A DNA stretch of 15,747 nucleotides. Source: Candidatus Geocrenenecus sp. JGI 0000106-J15 (GTDB lineage Archaea > Thermoproteota > Nitrososphaeria_A > Caldarchaeales > Wolframiiraptoraceae). The position numbers and the translations under genes were made by a program. The stretch is from assembly GCA_000405685.1 (NCBI GenBank), contig ASPF01000020.1, forward strand, positions 180 through 15,926, written 5' to 3'. Below are positions 1-7,654 of this stretch, one piece after another (within the stretch, counting starts at the first letter, position 1; each line of letters begins with the position of its first letter). Below the pieces are notes generated by a model. It had not been told where the DNA came from, did not search any database, and saw nothing but the letters and a program-made list of their open reading frames with translations.

Positions 1-34
1 TAGAGGAAGGAAAGTTTAGCTTTAACCTCAACAT
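1..34 (-). CDS. Possible start of a Pcc1-like gene (partial)
   Basis: On the minus strand an ATG at 34 opens a frame reading MLRLKLNFPSS to the window edge, so only eleven residues are visible. A TATA-like TACTTATAGA lies at 60-51, about 20 nt upstream, which would give a leaderless transcript. In many archaea the KEOPS subunit Pcc1 gene follows rpoP, and Pcc1 starts with a similar short beta strand, but this is inference from gene order plus a very short match. It could equally be unrelated or non-coding. Confidence 0.25.
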   Translation of the reverse strand, partial: MLRLKLNFPSS

Positions 35-90
35 AATTGTAGAATAAACATCTATAAGTATTCTTGAAGAGGGGCAGGCCTTATCTTACA

Positions 91-297
91 CTAACTTCCA
101 GTTAGGATTCTCTGCTCTTTGGTAAGGTCTGAAGAGATTATGAGCTTAGCTCTAAATGGCTTAGCCTTCTTTATAACATTAAATCCACAGTATGGGCATC
201 TAGTCTCGGCAACCCTTGAAAGCTTCTCTTTCTCAAAGATTCTCTTACACCAAACACATTGATAAAGAGTTTTTCCTTCAGCTTTACTACTGGCCAT
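91..297 (-). CDS. rpoP: DNA-directed RNA polymerase subunit P (Rpo12)
   Basis: Small zinc-ribbon subunit of archaeal RNA polymerase (eukaryotic Rpb12/RPC10 equivalent), which helps hold the Rpo3/Rpo10 assembly platform. The visible signature is CVWC at residues 14-17 and CPYC at 34-37, followed by GFNVIKKAKPFRAKLI, the usual basic C-terminal strand of the family. With the ATG at 297 the protein has 68 residues, about 20 longer than the shortest archaeal homologues; the extra residues are a short N-terminal lead and a hydrophilic tail. An in-frame TTG at 306 would add three residues; I prefer the ATG. An AT-rich TATA-like stretch at about 330-341 fits a near-leaderless promoter. Family assignment is firm; the exact start is less so. 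Confidence 0.85.
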   Translation of the reverse strand: MASSKAEGKTLYQCVWCKRIFEKEKLSRVAETRCPYCGFNVIKKAKPFRAKLIISSDLTKEQRILTGS

Positions 298-423
298 TTC
301 CTTCAATAGTCATCTGTTAAACTAGAATTTTAATATTAACAAAAAATAGACTATATATTAGAGATACGCTGAATTAGATCTAAATATCTATAGGTATAAG
401 TAAAAGCAGTAAATTCATAGATG

Positions 424-435
424 CAGATATATCAG
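424..435 (+). promoter_or_regulatory. Putative TATA box of the DNA ligase gene
   Basis: The 307-463 gap separates divergent rpoP and ligase genes. GATATATC at 426-433 is centred about 34 nt before the ATG at 464, so the ligase mRNA would have a very short leader. The match is imperfect and the whole gap is AT-rich, so this is only a reasonable candidate. Confidence 0.3.
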
Positions 436-463
436 TAGTTACATCTTATTTAGTGTAGTGGGG

Positions 464-2041
464 ATGGTTCTGTTTAGAGAGTTTTCAGAGTTGTGTGAAA
501 GGCTTCGGGAGACTACAGGTAGAAAAGATAAGGTTTCCCTTATAGTTAGATTCTTAAAGACTCTTGAGCCTTCAGAGATAAGGTATGCCTCACGCCTACT
601 CATAGGTCAGCCTCTTCCTGAAAATATTAGTGATGAGTTAGACGTAGGTTATAATACTTTGATGGAGTTACATGAGTTACAGTCTACTCTGGTAGCTGAT
701 CCTCTAACTATTAGAGAAGTTGGGGAGAAACTCTTCGAGATAGCTAAGATTAAAGGTTATGGTTCTAGAGATAAGAAGAAGAATATTCTCTCAGGGCTTA
801 TATCTAGGATGGATGAAGTTGAACGTGAATGGTTTACGAAGATTGTTATTGGAGAGATGCAGCATGGAGTAAACGAAGGAGTCTTGTTAGAAGCTTTAGG
901 AGAGATAGCTAACATACCCCTCGAGTCTATATATCGAGCATACATGCTGCTTGGCGACATAGGTGAATTAGCTGAACTAGCAGGACGTGGTAGTAGCAAA
1001 GATATAGAATCGATAAGATTAGAAGTCTATAGGCCTGTAAGACCTATGTTAGCAGAACAATGCCAAGATTTAAGTGAACTCTTTAAAGAACCTCCTGCCG
1101 CCTATGCAGTAGAATATAAATTAGATGGAGCAAGAGTTCAAATCCACATTGGAAATAATGGTGTAAAGATCTTTTCTAGAAGACTTAATGAAGTAACTCA
1201 GAGCATCCCCGATGTAGTTGAGCAAATTAATAGAAGAGTAAATAGATGTATAGCTGTCTTGGATGGAGAGATAATAGCTGTAGATTCATCGGGTAGACCT
1301 TTGCCTTTCCAGATGCTTCTAAGAAGATTTAGAAGGACTAGAAATTTTGAAGAAGCTAAACATATAGCCTTGAGATTATACCTCTTCGATATCCTCTACC
1401 TAGATGGCGAAGAGCTCATAGATTTACCATATTCTGAACGTTGGAGCAGGCTAGAAAAAATAGCTCATCCTGATATATTGATCCCTAGAAAGATTGTTCA
1501 TTCAGAGGATGATGTCAAATCATTCCTAGACTCAGCTATTAAGGCTGGGCATGAAGGCATAATGCTTAAGAAGTTTGATGGAAGATACAAGCCTGGTAGG
1601 AGAGAGAAGCTGTGGCTCAAATTCAAGCCTTCTGAAAACCTCGACCTAGTGATAACTAAAGCTGACTATGGATATGGTAGAAGGACTGGATGGTTAAGCA
1701 ACTACCATCTTGCAGCTTACGACCCTGAGACGGGGAGATATGAGATTGTTGGTAAAACTTTTAAAGGGCTAACAGATGAAGAATTTGAATGGATCACGAA
1801 AAAACTTCTAGAATTAAAGCTTAGTGAGGAAGGATACACAGTCCGGGTTAAACCTGAGATTGTCGTAGAAGTTGCATATAATGAGATCCAGAAGAGCCGT
1901 AAATACAAGTCGGGGCTAGCATTAAGATTTGCTAGGATAATTAAGATTAAGCTGGATAAGAAACCTCATGAAGCAGATACTATACAAGAATTAAGAAGAA
2001 GATATTTTAAGCAGTTTGAGAAGAAATCTCAATATATTTAG
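464..2041 (+). CDS. lig: ATP-dependent DNA ligase
   Basis: Replicative/repair DNA ligase that seals nicks using ATP through a lysine-AMP intermediate. An N-terminal helical DNA-binding domain (about 1-195) is followed by the nucleotidyltransferase core with motif I EYKLDGARVQIH (Lys219 expected to be adenylated), motif III LDGEIIAVD, motif IV GHEGIMLKK and motif V WLKFKPS, then an OB domain ending near DTIQELRRRY. From the ATG it is 525 residues, slightly short of the usual 550-600, with no motif missing. I chose ATG 464 because family members begin close to LFxEL; an in-frame GTG at 458 adds two residues. The 3' end overlaps the convergent eL33 gene by 35 nt, so the last eleven or so codons are coding on both strands. 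Confidence 0.95.
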   Translation: MVLFREFSELCERLRETTGRKDKVSLIVRFLKTLEPSEIRYASRLLIGQPLPENISDELDVGYNTLMELHELQSTLVADPLTIREVGEKLFEIAKIKGYGSRDKKKNILSGLISRMDEVEREWFTKIVIGEMQHGVNEGVLLEALGEIANIPLESIYRAYMLLGDIGELAELAGRGSSKDIESIRLEVYRPVRPMLAEQCQDLSELFKEPPAAYAVEYKLDGARVQIHIGNNGVKIFSRRLNEVTQSIPDVVEQINRRVNRCIAVLDGEIIAVDSSGRPLPFQMLLRRFRRTRNFEEAKHIALRLYLFDILYLDGEELIDLPYSERWSRLEKIAHPDILIPRKIVHSEDDVKSFLDSAIKAGHEGIMLKKFDGRYKPGRREKLWLKFKPSENLDLVITKADYGYGRRTGWLSNYHLAAYDPETGRYEIVGKTFKGLTDEEFEWITKKLLELKLSEEGYTVRVKPEIVVEVAYNEIQKSRKYKSGLALRFARIIKIKLDKKPHEADTIQELRRRYFKQFEKKSQYI

Positions 2042-2333
2042 CCAACTCAAGGATAGGTTTATCTACTTGAAGATACACTTTACCGACCCAGAATCTTCCA
2101 GGTAGAGGTTTAGCGAATCTAGCTCTGACCCTTCCCTTAACACCATGAGTTCTTATAATTGATCCCTTCACTCTTACAAACCTATCTCTATACTCAACCT
2201 CTCTACCAACTAGAGAAGAAGCAGCTTCTTTATCGTTTATTCCTAGAAACTCTAAGATATAATCTCTCCTCTTCTTACTCCGTCCACTTCTCCTAAATCT
2301 CTCAGCCAATACGTAACCTACCAGCCAAGCCAT
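2007..2333 (-). CDS. rpl35ae: Large ribosomal subunit protein eL33 (L35Ae)
   Basis: Ribosomal protein of the archaeal/eukaryotic L35Ae family in the 50S subunit. The diagnostic segment is IIRTHGVKGRVRARFAKPLP at about residues 60-79, followed by a strand and WVGKVYL; upstream are the beta-barrel strands AWLVGYVLAER and GREVEYRDRFVRVKG. Its 108 residues exceed the roughly 85-95 common in the family, through a basic RRSGRSKKRR insertion near residue 15 and a C-terminal tail. The ATG at 2333 is preceded directly by CGGAG and, further upstream, GGAG, so the start looks right. The gene converges with the ligase and shares 35 nt with it. It is single, not in an evident operon. Confidence 0.85.
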   Translation of the reverse strand: MAWLVGYVLAERFRRSGRSKKRRDYILEFLGINDKEAASSLVGREVEYRDRFVRVKGSIIRTHGVKGRVRARFAKPLPGRFWVGKVYLQVDKPILELAKYIEISSQTA

Positions 2334-2421
2334 CTCCGAGCACTCTCCGACATTATCCAGTATCTCTAGAGAGAAGGGTTGAGGACTGTTTATCCTCGAA
2401 GATTCAAATTCATGGGCAGTA

Positions 2422-2429
2422 TTTATAAT
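2422..2429 (+). promoter_or_regulatory. TATA box upstream of the membrane-protein gene
   Basis: TTTATAAT at 2422-2429 is the best TATA element in the 2334-2552 gap. Archaeal spacing would put the transcription start near 2450, leaving a leader of roughly 100 nt before the ATG at 2553. That is long for an archaeon. A weaker TATA-like CTATAAGT at 2477-2484 could give a shorter leader. Confidence 0.5.
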
Positions 2430-2471
2430 TATTTCCTATCACAGATTGCAAGTTTAGTAGTTCTCACCGTT

Positions 2472-2551
2472 AGATTCTATAAGTTAATAGAGGATAGAAT
2501 CTCTGAGTATCGAGTAAATCTATAGTCTCGATAGATTACCTAGAGATTCTA
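2472..2551 (+). promoter_or_regulatory. Leader with mutually exclusive hairpins ahead of membrane-protein gene
   Basis: Four perfect inverted repeats are packed into 80 nt. A: AGATTCTAT (2472-2480) with ATAGAATCT (2494-2502). D: TAGAATCTCT (2495-2504) with AGAGATTCTA (2542-2551). B: TATCGAG (2508-2514) with CTCGATA (2527-2533). C: AATCTAT (2517-2523) with ATAGATT (2531-2537). A and D compete for the same central strand, and B and C compete with each other inside D. The right arm of D ends one base before the start codon at 2553, so D would bury the initiation site while A would free it. The pairings are seen directly; a switch function is inference. Alternatively they are dyad operator sites. 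Confidence 0.5.
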
Positions 2552-2552
2552 C

Positions 2553-3170
2553 ATGTCGATATTAGTTATAGAGAATCTAGAAAGATTTATCCCCTTAGTT
2601 TATTGTATGCATAATGGTATGAGGGGCTTCATTCTAGGTTTAGGCACTATGGTGGCCTCGGTGACTCTTGGTTCTCTGATAGCATTTAGTAGTGGAACAT
2701 GGTCTGGTGAGCTTCCCTTACAGGTAGGATTGTTAAAGCTCTTTCATGATATTTATTCTTTTCTTCTTACACCTCTATCCTCTGCTCTAGGTGCACCATC
2801 TCTAGGTGGTGGAGCATACCTTGGGATACTGCCTCTTATTATCTGGGTTGTAAGCGCAGCATTCATAGGGCTGTTGACTGGAGAACCCTATAGAGCTGCT
2901 AAGATAGTTTTTACATCAACTTTAGTGATCTTCTCATTCTGGATATTTTCAAACTTTATGCTGTATCCTATCTGGAGTGATAATATAGCATGGCTATCAG
3001 AAGTGGATAAACTGATGTCTGATCTATTTCTCTATAGGTCCTTAGATATAATATTCTTTTTAGCGGTACCTTCTATAGTCTCCGCTGCTAGTGCTTTTCT
3101 TATATTTTATGTAGTGTCATCAAAGAGCAAGGTCTCTGAACTAGAAGAAGAACAGTACGCAAAATGGTAG
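2553..3170 (+). CDS. Unrecognised four-helix integral membrane protein
   Basis: I do not recognise the family. The 205-residue protein has four strongly hydrophobic segments, at about 24-46, 90-111, 115-140 and 160-189, with a loop of about 45 residues between the first two that is rich in Gly, Ser and Leu. It ends in a short charged tail (KSKVSELEEEQYAKW). There are no cysteine pairs, ATP-binding motifs or known transporter signatures. The ATG at 2553 is first in frame; an internal ATG at residue 19 would give a start closer to the first helix, and no clear Shine-Dalgarno separates the options. The unusual feature is its leader, which contains competing hairpins. It faces the lysine-rich protein gene tail to tail and is not in an operon. 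Confidence 0.7.
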   Translation: MSILVIENLERFIPLVYCMHNGMRGFILGLGTMVASVTLGSLIAFSSGTWSGELPLQVGLLKLFHDIYSFLLTPLSSALGAPSLGGGAYLGILPLIIWVVSAAFIGLLTGEPYRAAKIVFTSTLVIFSFWIFSNFMLYPIWSDNIAWLSEVDKLMSDLFLYRSLDIIFFLAVPSIVSAASAFLIFYVVSSKSKVSELEEEQYAKW

Positions 3171-3173
3171 AAT

Positions 3174-3187
3174 AAAAAAGGAAAAAA
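3174..3187 (-). terminator. T-tract terminator after the lysine-rich protein gene
   Basis: Read on the minus strand this is two six-T runs separated by CC, about 23-36 nt past the stop of the 48-residue gene. Oligo-T runs of this kind are the usual archaeal intrinsic termination signal. On the plus strand it lies directly after the membrane-protein stop but is A-rich there, so it serves only the minus-strand gene. Confidence 0.5.
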
Positions 3188-3209
3188 TAGAGGGACATTA
3201 AGAAGTATT

Positions 3210-3356
3210 CTATGCCCCAGCAACTTCCTCGGCTGGTGGAGCTTTGGGAGCTACTTTCCTCGGTTTCTTAACTTTTTTTGCTGGTTTCTTCTTTGCAGCC
3301 TTCTTCTTAGCCGCTTTCTTTGCTCCCTTCTTCTTTGGCGCTTTCTTCTTCGGCAT
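3210..3356 (-). CDS. 48-residue lysine/alanine/proline-rich basic protein
   Basis: ATG at 3356 to TAG at 3210. The predicted protein has 20 lysines in 48 residues, arranged in blocks such as PKKKAPKKKGAKKAAKKK, and ends in a short non-basic tail, PPAEEVAGA. This composition resembles the C-terminal tail of histone H1 and other nucleic-acid-neutralising tails. No folded domain is visible. Reality of the gene is supported by the frame having ATG, stop, a TATA box (TTTTTATA at 3403-3396) and a downstream T-tract, and by mixed synonymous codons (AAG/AAA, GCT/GCA/GCC/GCG) that argue against a simple DNA repeat. Likely role, by inference: binding DNA, RNA or ribosomal surfaces. It might also be a detached tail of a ribosomal protein. 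Confidence 0.7.
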   Translation of the reverse strand: MPKKKAPKKKGAKKAAKKKAAKKKPAKKVKKPRKVAPKAPPAEEVAGA

Positions 3357-3395
3357 GCTATAACACACCATCGATAATTATTATGTTTTCAGCTG

Positions 3396-3403
3396 TATAA
3401 AAA
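3396..3403 (-). promoter_or_regulatory. TATA box of the lysine-rich protein gene
   Basis: TTTTTATA on the minus strand, 40-47 nt before the ATG at 3356. It predicts a start near 3374 and a leader of about 18 nt. The next plus-strand gene begins 80 nt away, so the gap 3357-3483 carries little else. Confidence 0.5.
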
Positions 3404-3483
3404 TTTTCGGGTAAATTGATGGATGAAGTTTAGGAAGATCATCAGGCAAATGATAATAACCAGCGAGGATGTAATGATCTGTG

Positions 3484-3822
3484 ATGTATATGGCGGGAGA
3501 AGTCGATATCTCAGAGTTTAGGCGTCTTGATTTGAGAATTGGACGAGTTATTGAAGCTGAAAGAGTTAAGGGCACAGATCGTCTCGTCAAGTTACAAGTA
3601 GATTTTGGTGGAGTAAGGAAGCAAGCAATAGCTGGACTTGGCCATATCTATGAACCCGAGCACTTCGTCGGTAAACTTTTCGCATTTGTCTTCAACCTTA
3701 AACCTAGGAAGATTAAAGGAGAAGTATCTGAATGCATGATCCTAGCAGCAACTGCAACTGAAGAAAACATAGCTCCACTAGTCCCAGAGAAACCTGTTCC
3801 TGAAGGAGTCCCAATTACATAG
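3484..3822 (+). CDS. Stand-alone tRNA-binding (EMAP/OB) protein, MetRS beta-like
   Basis: A single OB-fold tRNA-binding domain like the C-terminal domain of bacterial MetRS and the beta subunit found as a separate protein in many archaea. The signature runs RRLDLRIGRVIEAERVKG, then RLVKLQVDFG, QAIAGLGHIYEPEHFVGK, and NLKPRKIKGEVSECMILAA at the end of the fold. It should raise tRNA affinity of a synthetase, most likely MetRS, encoded elsewhere. About 112 residues is normal for the family. Starts GTG 3481, ATG 3484 and ATG 3490 are all in frame; GAGGAT at 3465-3470 suits the first two best. It lies 59 nt before asnS on the same strand and may begin that operon. Partner identity is inferred. Confidence 0.85.
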   Translation: MYMAGEVDISEFRRLDLRIGRVIEAERVKGTDRLVKLQVDFGGVRKQAIAGLGHIYEPEHFVGKLFAFVFNLKPRKIKGEVSECMILAATATEENIAPLVPEKPVPEGVPIT

Positions 3823-3881
3823 CCAGGTCTATAGAAATAGAAAAAAACTCCGATGTACTACTACTATCTGGAGGATGGGGA

Positions 3882-5177
3882 GTGTTGAAGACATTATACA
3901 TCAGGGACGCCTTTAAATACGACGAAGGGTTAGAGGTAGAACTATTCGGATGGGTTAGATCCAAGAGGCGGCATGGAAAACTTGTATTTCTAGACTTAAG
4001 AGACTCGACAGGCATCATACAAGTAGCAGTAAAACAGGGCGTAGCAGATAATGAAAGCTTTACGAAAGCATTAGATATAGGCTTAGAGTCGGCAGTGAAA
4101 GTAAGAGGCAGGCTTAAAAGAGATACTAGAGCCCCTGGAGGGGTAGAACTCCACTGTAATCATATGGATATTCTTGGGCCTAGTCTAGATGATTTTCCAA
4201 TCAGGAAGGGTGTCGGATTAAAGTTTCTACTAGACCATAGACACCTACATTTGAGAAGCCCTAGGGTAGCAATGATTATGAAGATTAGAGCAAATCTCAT
4301 GGATATAGCGCGTAGATGGTTGAGGGAGAATGGATTCATTGAAGTTAACTGTCCTACCTTCATAACAGCAGCAGTTGAAGGTGGCGCAACATTGTTCAAG
4401 CTAGATTATTTCGGTAGAACTGCTTATCTTACACAGAGTGTTCAATTCTATCAAGAAGCTGCAATATATAGTTTAGAAAAAGTATACAGTCTTCAGCCTA
4501 GTTTCAGAGCTGAACTTAGTAGGACGAGAAGACATCTAACAGAGTTTTGGCATCTAGAAGTAGAAATAGCTTACGCTGACCTCTATGATCTAATCAAGGT
4601 CATAGAAGAATTAATCTACGCTATCGTTAGAGGATTGTGTAAAGAGTCTGAAATAGAATTAAAAGCCTTAGATAAAATCGTAAAGCCTGAAGTAGCTGAA
4701 CCTCCTTACCCGAGGATAAGATATGCTGAAGCTTTGGAGATACTTCAGAGCAAGAATATAAATATTAACTGGGGCGATGACTTCGGAGCAGATGAAGAAA
4801 GACTACTCTCTAAAGAGTTTGAGAAGCCCTTCTTTGTAACCCACTATCCCAAGGAGGCGAAGGCTTTCTACCACATGCCTGACCCTAACGAACCTTCAGT
4901 CTGCATGAATGCTGACCTCTTAGCGCCTGGAGGCTATGGTGAAATAGTAGGTGGAGGTCAAAGAATACATGATTATAATCTTCTCTTAGAAAGGATTCTA
5001 GAGAACGGTCTCAATGTTGAAGATTATAAATGGTATATTGACTTAAGAAGATATGGTAGCGTACCTCATAGTGGTTTCGGCCTCGGTATCGAGAGGATGC
5101 TTTGGTGGCTTCTACAGCTCCCCCACATCCGTAGTGCATGCCTCTTCCCCAGAACACCTACAAGGGTCTACCCATGA
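3882..5177 (+). CDS. asnS: Asparaginyl-tRNA synthetase
   Basis: Class IIb synthetase that charges tRNA-Asn. An N-terminal anticodon-binding OB fold (about 1-105, ELFGWVRSKRRHGKLVFLDLR) precedes the catalytic core. Motif 2 is FRAELSRTRRHLTEFWHLE (208-226) and motif 3 is GFGLGIERM (398-406), with the C-terminal FPRTPTRVYP. The motif around 164-171, AVEGGATL, with TAYLTQSVQFYQEAA, and the PRTP ending point to AsnRS rather than archaeal AspRS, which ends in FPRD. At 431 residues it is full length. The GTG start at 3882 has a strong GGAGG at 3870-3874. Presence of this enzyme suggests direct Asn charging, although a transamidation pathway elsewhere cannot be excluded. The stop overlaps the next gene's start (ATGA). 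Confidence 0.93.
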   Translation: MLKTLYIRDAFKYDEGLEVELFGWVRSKRRHGKLVFLDLRDSTGIIQVAVKQGVADNESFTKALDIGLESAVKVRGRLKRDTRAPGGVELHCNHMDILGPSLDDFPIRKGVGLKFLLDHRHLHLRSPRVAMIMKIRANLMDIARRWLRENGFIEVNCPTFITAAVEGGATLFKLDYFGRTAYLTQSVQFYQEAAIYSLEKVYSLQPSFRAELSRTRRHLTEFWHLEVEIAYADLYDLIKVIEELIYAIVRGLCKESEIELKALDKIVKPEVAEPPYPRIRYAEALEILQSKNININWGDDFGADEERLLSKEFEKPFFVTHYPKEAKAFYHMPDPNEPSVCMNADLLAPGGYGEIVGGGQRIHDYNLLLERILENGLNVEDYKWYIDLRRYGSVPHSGFGLGIERMLWWLLQLPHIRSACLFPRTPTRVYP

Positions 5178-5728
5178 ATAGTGTTTACGAACTTTCTGAA
5201 GATACATGTCTCTTGCTTGATGCTGTAGAAAGCTTAAGTGGAAAACTCTTTAGAAGAGCATTGGAGATAGGCTCGGGGAGTGGTGTCATATCAGTAGCTT
5301 TATCTAAAATTTCCAGGGAGGTAGTTTCAATAGATATTTCTGAACAGGCAGTTAGAGAAACTTGGAGAAGGTTAAAAGCATCATCTTATATAAACATCTG
5401 CCACACTATATTAGGCGATAAGCTATCTATGTTTAGAGAAGACTACCTATTTGACTTAATTATTTGTAATCCTCCATATCTACCTAGGGAAGGCTTAGAA
5501 GATGAAACTATTGAAGGTGGATTAGATTTTGTAAAACAGGTGATTAACGAATCTAAATCTAGGATTATGGGTGGAGGGATTCTACTCCTCATTGTATCAA
5601 CTCTTACTGGTGATTTACATGAAATCTTATCGTATCTTAGAGGTGAAGGCTTCAACCCCTATATTAAGCTATCTAAAAACATATTTTTTGAAGAAATAAT
5701 AGTAATACAAGCTGGTAAGAAATCTTAG
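5174..5728 (+). CDS. HemK2/Mtq2-like glutamine methyltransferase
   Basis: SAM-dependent methyltransferase of the HemK family. SAM motif I is EIGSGSG (31-37), the acidic SAM-ribose contact is in SIDIS (52-56), and the catalytic NPPY is at 99-102. The VYELSEDTCLLLDA opening matches the short single-domain archaeal/eukaryotic form (Mtq2), which methylates the GGQ glutamine of release factor aRF1 with a Trm112 partner; that substrate is inferred from family knowledge. It has 184 residues from the ATG at 5174, which overlaps the asnS stop as ATGA. The reading frame continues upstream to 5138, but that stretch is asnS sequence. Overlap with asnS implies co-translation, linking it to the translation machinery. 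Confidence 0.88.
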   Translation: MNSVYELSEDTCLLLDAVESLSGKLFRRALEIGSGSGVISVALSKISREVVSIDISEQAVRETWRRLKASSYINICHTILGDKLSMFREDYLFDLIICNPPYLPREGLEDETIEGGLDFVKQVINESKSRIMGGGILLLIVSTLTGDLHEILSYLRGEGFNPYIKLSKNIFFEEIIVIQAGKKS

Positions 5729-5759
5729 AAATCTGTAAAAAAGATAGAGGTACAAGTTC

Positions 5760-7652
5760 ATGGTTGAAGAAGTCTCGCTAAAGAGAGAAGTAGGTTGGTT
5801 TGGTTCTTTCTCTCTTGGATACGCAGATGTTGGAGCAAATATCTTCATCGCATTAGGACTAATAGCATTATATGCTGCCGGAGTCACTCCAATAGTATTC
5901 CTAATGACTGCGTTCATCTATATCTCGATAGGTTTAGTATACGCTGAGCTTGCTCCAACCTATCCATACGCAGGCGGAGTCCAAGTTTATGCAATGAAGG
6001 GATTTAATGACCTATTAGGGTTCATAGCTGGATGGGCACTCATACTAGCCTATACAATCTGTATCTCACTTTTTGCTTTAGCTGCTGCAGGATATTTCTC
6101 TTATTTTCTCCCCCAGTCTACTAGTTTTCTAACCTTAATGGGGCTTCCACCTCTCGGATTTATTTCGGTAATCTTCATTGCAACCCTGATACTCATCAAC
6201 TACATAGGTATAAAATATTCTGTAGAAGTCTCCATAGGGCTAGTAATCCTCGGATTAATAATTCAAGGATTCGTCTTAATCCCTGGTTTCTTCTTAGTAT
6301 TTGATCTGTCTAAACTATTAGAACAATTACAGATATTAGGTTCCCCGAAGATTCAAAATGAAGTAGCATATATAGCTGGTGCATCCATCAATACTCAGAA
6401 TCTATTATATTCATTAACTCTCGCAATAGCCTCATTTGTGGGTATAGAATCAATAGCTCAAGCTGCTGAAGAAACTAAGCGTCCAGCGAAGCATATTCCT
6501 AAAGCTACTAAGCTCTCAATAATCGCCGTCCTCATATCTGTAATGGGGTTTTCAATCTTATCTATGGGCTCAGTTGGATGGGAGAAAATATCAGAAGAGC
6601 TAGAATATTCAGTAGCTGGACTGGTTAAAACCTATCCTATTATTGGAGGTTTTGGAGCAAAGCTTGTAGCTTTAGCAGGTTTCATACTCTGTTATGCTTC
6701 TTCAAATACTGGGGTCATCGGAGTCTCAAGATTAGTAGCATCAATGAGTCGGTACAAGCTATTGCCAAGATGGTTTTATAAAATACATCCTAGATTTAAG
6801 ACGCCTACCCGGACTATCATCTTATTTGGTCTAATCGGGTTACTCCTAGCATCTTTCGGAAACATTCCCTTTGTTGCAGAACTCTACATCTTCGGAGGTC
6901 TCGTCAGTTATCTTATACTCATGTTGGCCTTCATAAAATTGAGAAATTCTAGAGAAGAAGTTTATAGACCATGGAGAGTACCAGGTGAGATATCTCTCAA
7001 AATAAGTGGAAGAATCTTGAGTATGCCTATAATAGGAGTAATAGGATTCATTGGAGTAGCATGTTTACTAATTCTTACATTAATCTTCCATGCTAACGGC
7101 CGGATTCTCGGAACACTATGGCTAACCGTAGGGATATTAATATATATAATTTATAGAAGGAGGGTTGGGCTTAGAGCTGTATCCTCCATCTCAGCTCAAC
7201 AAATCCTGCCAATATCTTACATATATGATATAGGTATACTTGTTAGACCAATTATAGAAAGAGCTGAAACAGTAGTAGAAACCGTCGCTAGAAGTCTAGA
7301 TAACAGATTTAGGATAACATTTCTCAGTATATTAGACCCTGAAGAATTTAACCTCAACTTAGATTATATACCAGGTAGAGCTCAGCTATATCAATTAAAA
7401 AGTGAAGCTTTAAGAGAACTTGAAGAGGCAGCGGAAAAACTTAGGAAGATAGGCTATGAAGTTGAAGCCAGAGTATTCATAGGCGACCTTGAGAAGATAA
7501 CCTCGATGCTGTTAGATTCTGGAAGACTAGATTTCATCGCCTTGATTAGGAGGATAAGCGGGAAGACAAAGATAGAGAAAACCCATGAAAATAAGCTGTA
7601 TAGAGTTATATCTAAGTATCATGGTAAAATCATGGTATTAAGGAGGGTCTAG
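5760..7652 (+). CDS. APC-family amino-acid permease with C-terminal Usp-like domain
   Basis: Secondary amino-acid transporter of the amino acid-polyamine-organocation superfamily. About twelve hydrophobic segments span residues 15-465, starting with GYADVGANIFIALGLIALYAAG, the glycine-rich unwound first helix typical of APC carriers; helix 6 region ASFVGIESIAQAAEE also fits. Residues about 480-630 form a soluble cytoplasmic extension with alternating strands and helices like universal stress proteins, but with no G-2X-G-9X-G ATP-binding motif, so it probably does not bind ATP conventionally. ATG 5760 follows AGAGGT at 5746-5751. It is 31 nt after the methyltransferase and two nt before the RAM-domain gene. 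Substrate is unknown; proximity to asnS hints at aspartate or asparagine only weakly. Confidence 0.88.
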   Translation: MVEEVSLKREVGWFGSFSLGYADVGANIFIALGLIALYAAGVTPIVFLMTAFIYISIGLVYAELAPTYPYAGGVQVYAMKGFNDLLGFIAGWALILAYTICISLFALAAAGYFSYFLPQSTSFLTLMGLPPLGFISVIFIATLILINYIGIKYSVEVSIGLVILGLIIQGFVLIPGFFLVFDLSKLLEQLQILGSPKIQNEVAYIAGASINTQNLLYSLTLAIASFVGIESIAQAAEETKRPAKHIPKATKLSIIAVLISVMGFSILSMGSVGWEKISEELEYSVAGLVKTYPIIGGFGAKLVALAGFILCYASSNTGVIGVSRLVASMSRYKLLPRWFYKIHPRFKTPTRTIILFGLIGLLLASFGNIPFVAELYIFGGLVSYLILMLAFIKLRNSREEVYRPWRVPGEISLKISGRILSMPIIGVIGFIGVACLLILTLIFHANGRILGTLWLTVGILIYIIYRRRVGLRAVSSISAQQILPISYIYDIGILVRPIIERAETVVETVARSLDNRFRITFLSILDPEEFNLNLDYIPGRAQLYQLKSEALRELEEAAEKLRKIGYEVEARVFIGDLEKITSMLLDSGRLDFIALIRRISGKTKIEKTHENKLYRVISKYHGKIMVLRRV

Positions 7653-7654
7653 AG

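Noticed and set aside
2363..2372. TCTCTAGAGA palindrome near the eL33 promoter
   Set aside because: A perfect ten-base palindrome, but made of a common short motif in this AT-rich window and with no regulator or second copy to support it.
3405..3483. C/D-box-like guide RNA (TGATG and TGATAA patterns)
   Set aside because: Boxes are not in the right order or spacing and no CTGA D box is present.
5138..5173. Upstream extension of the methyltransferase to 5138
   Set aside because: That segment is the out-of-frame end of asnS; the family start motif and the ATGA overlap place the start at 5174.
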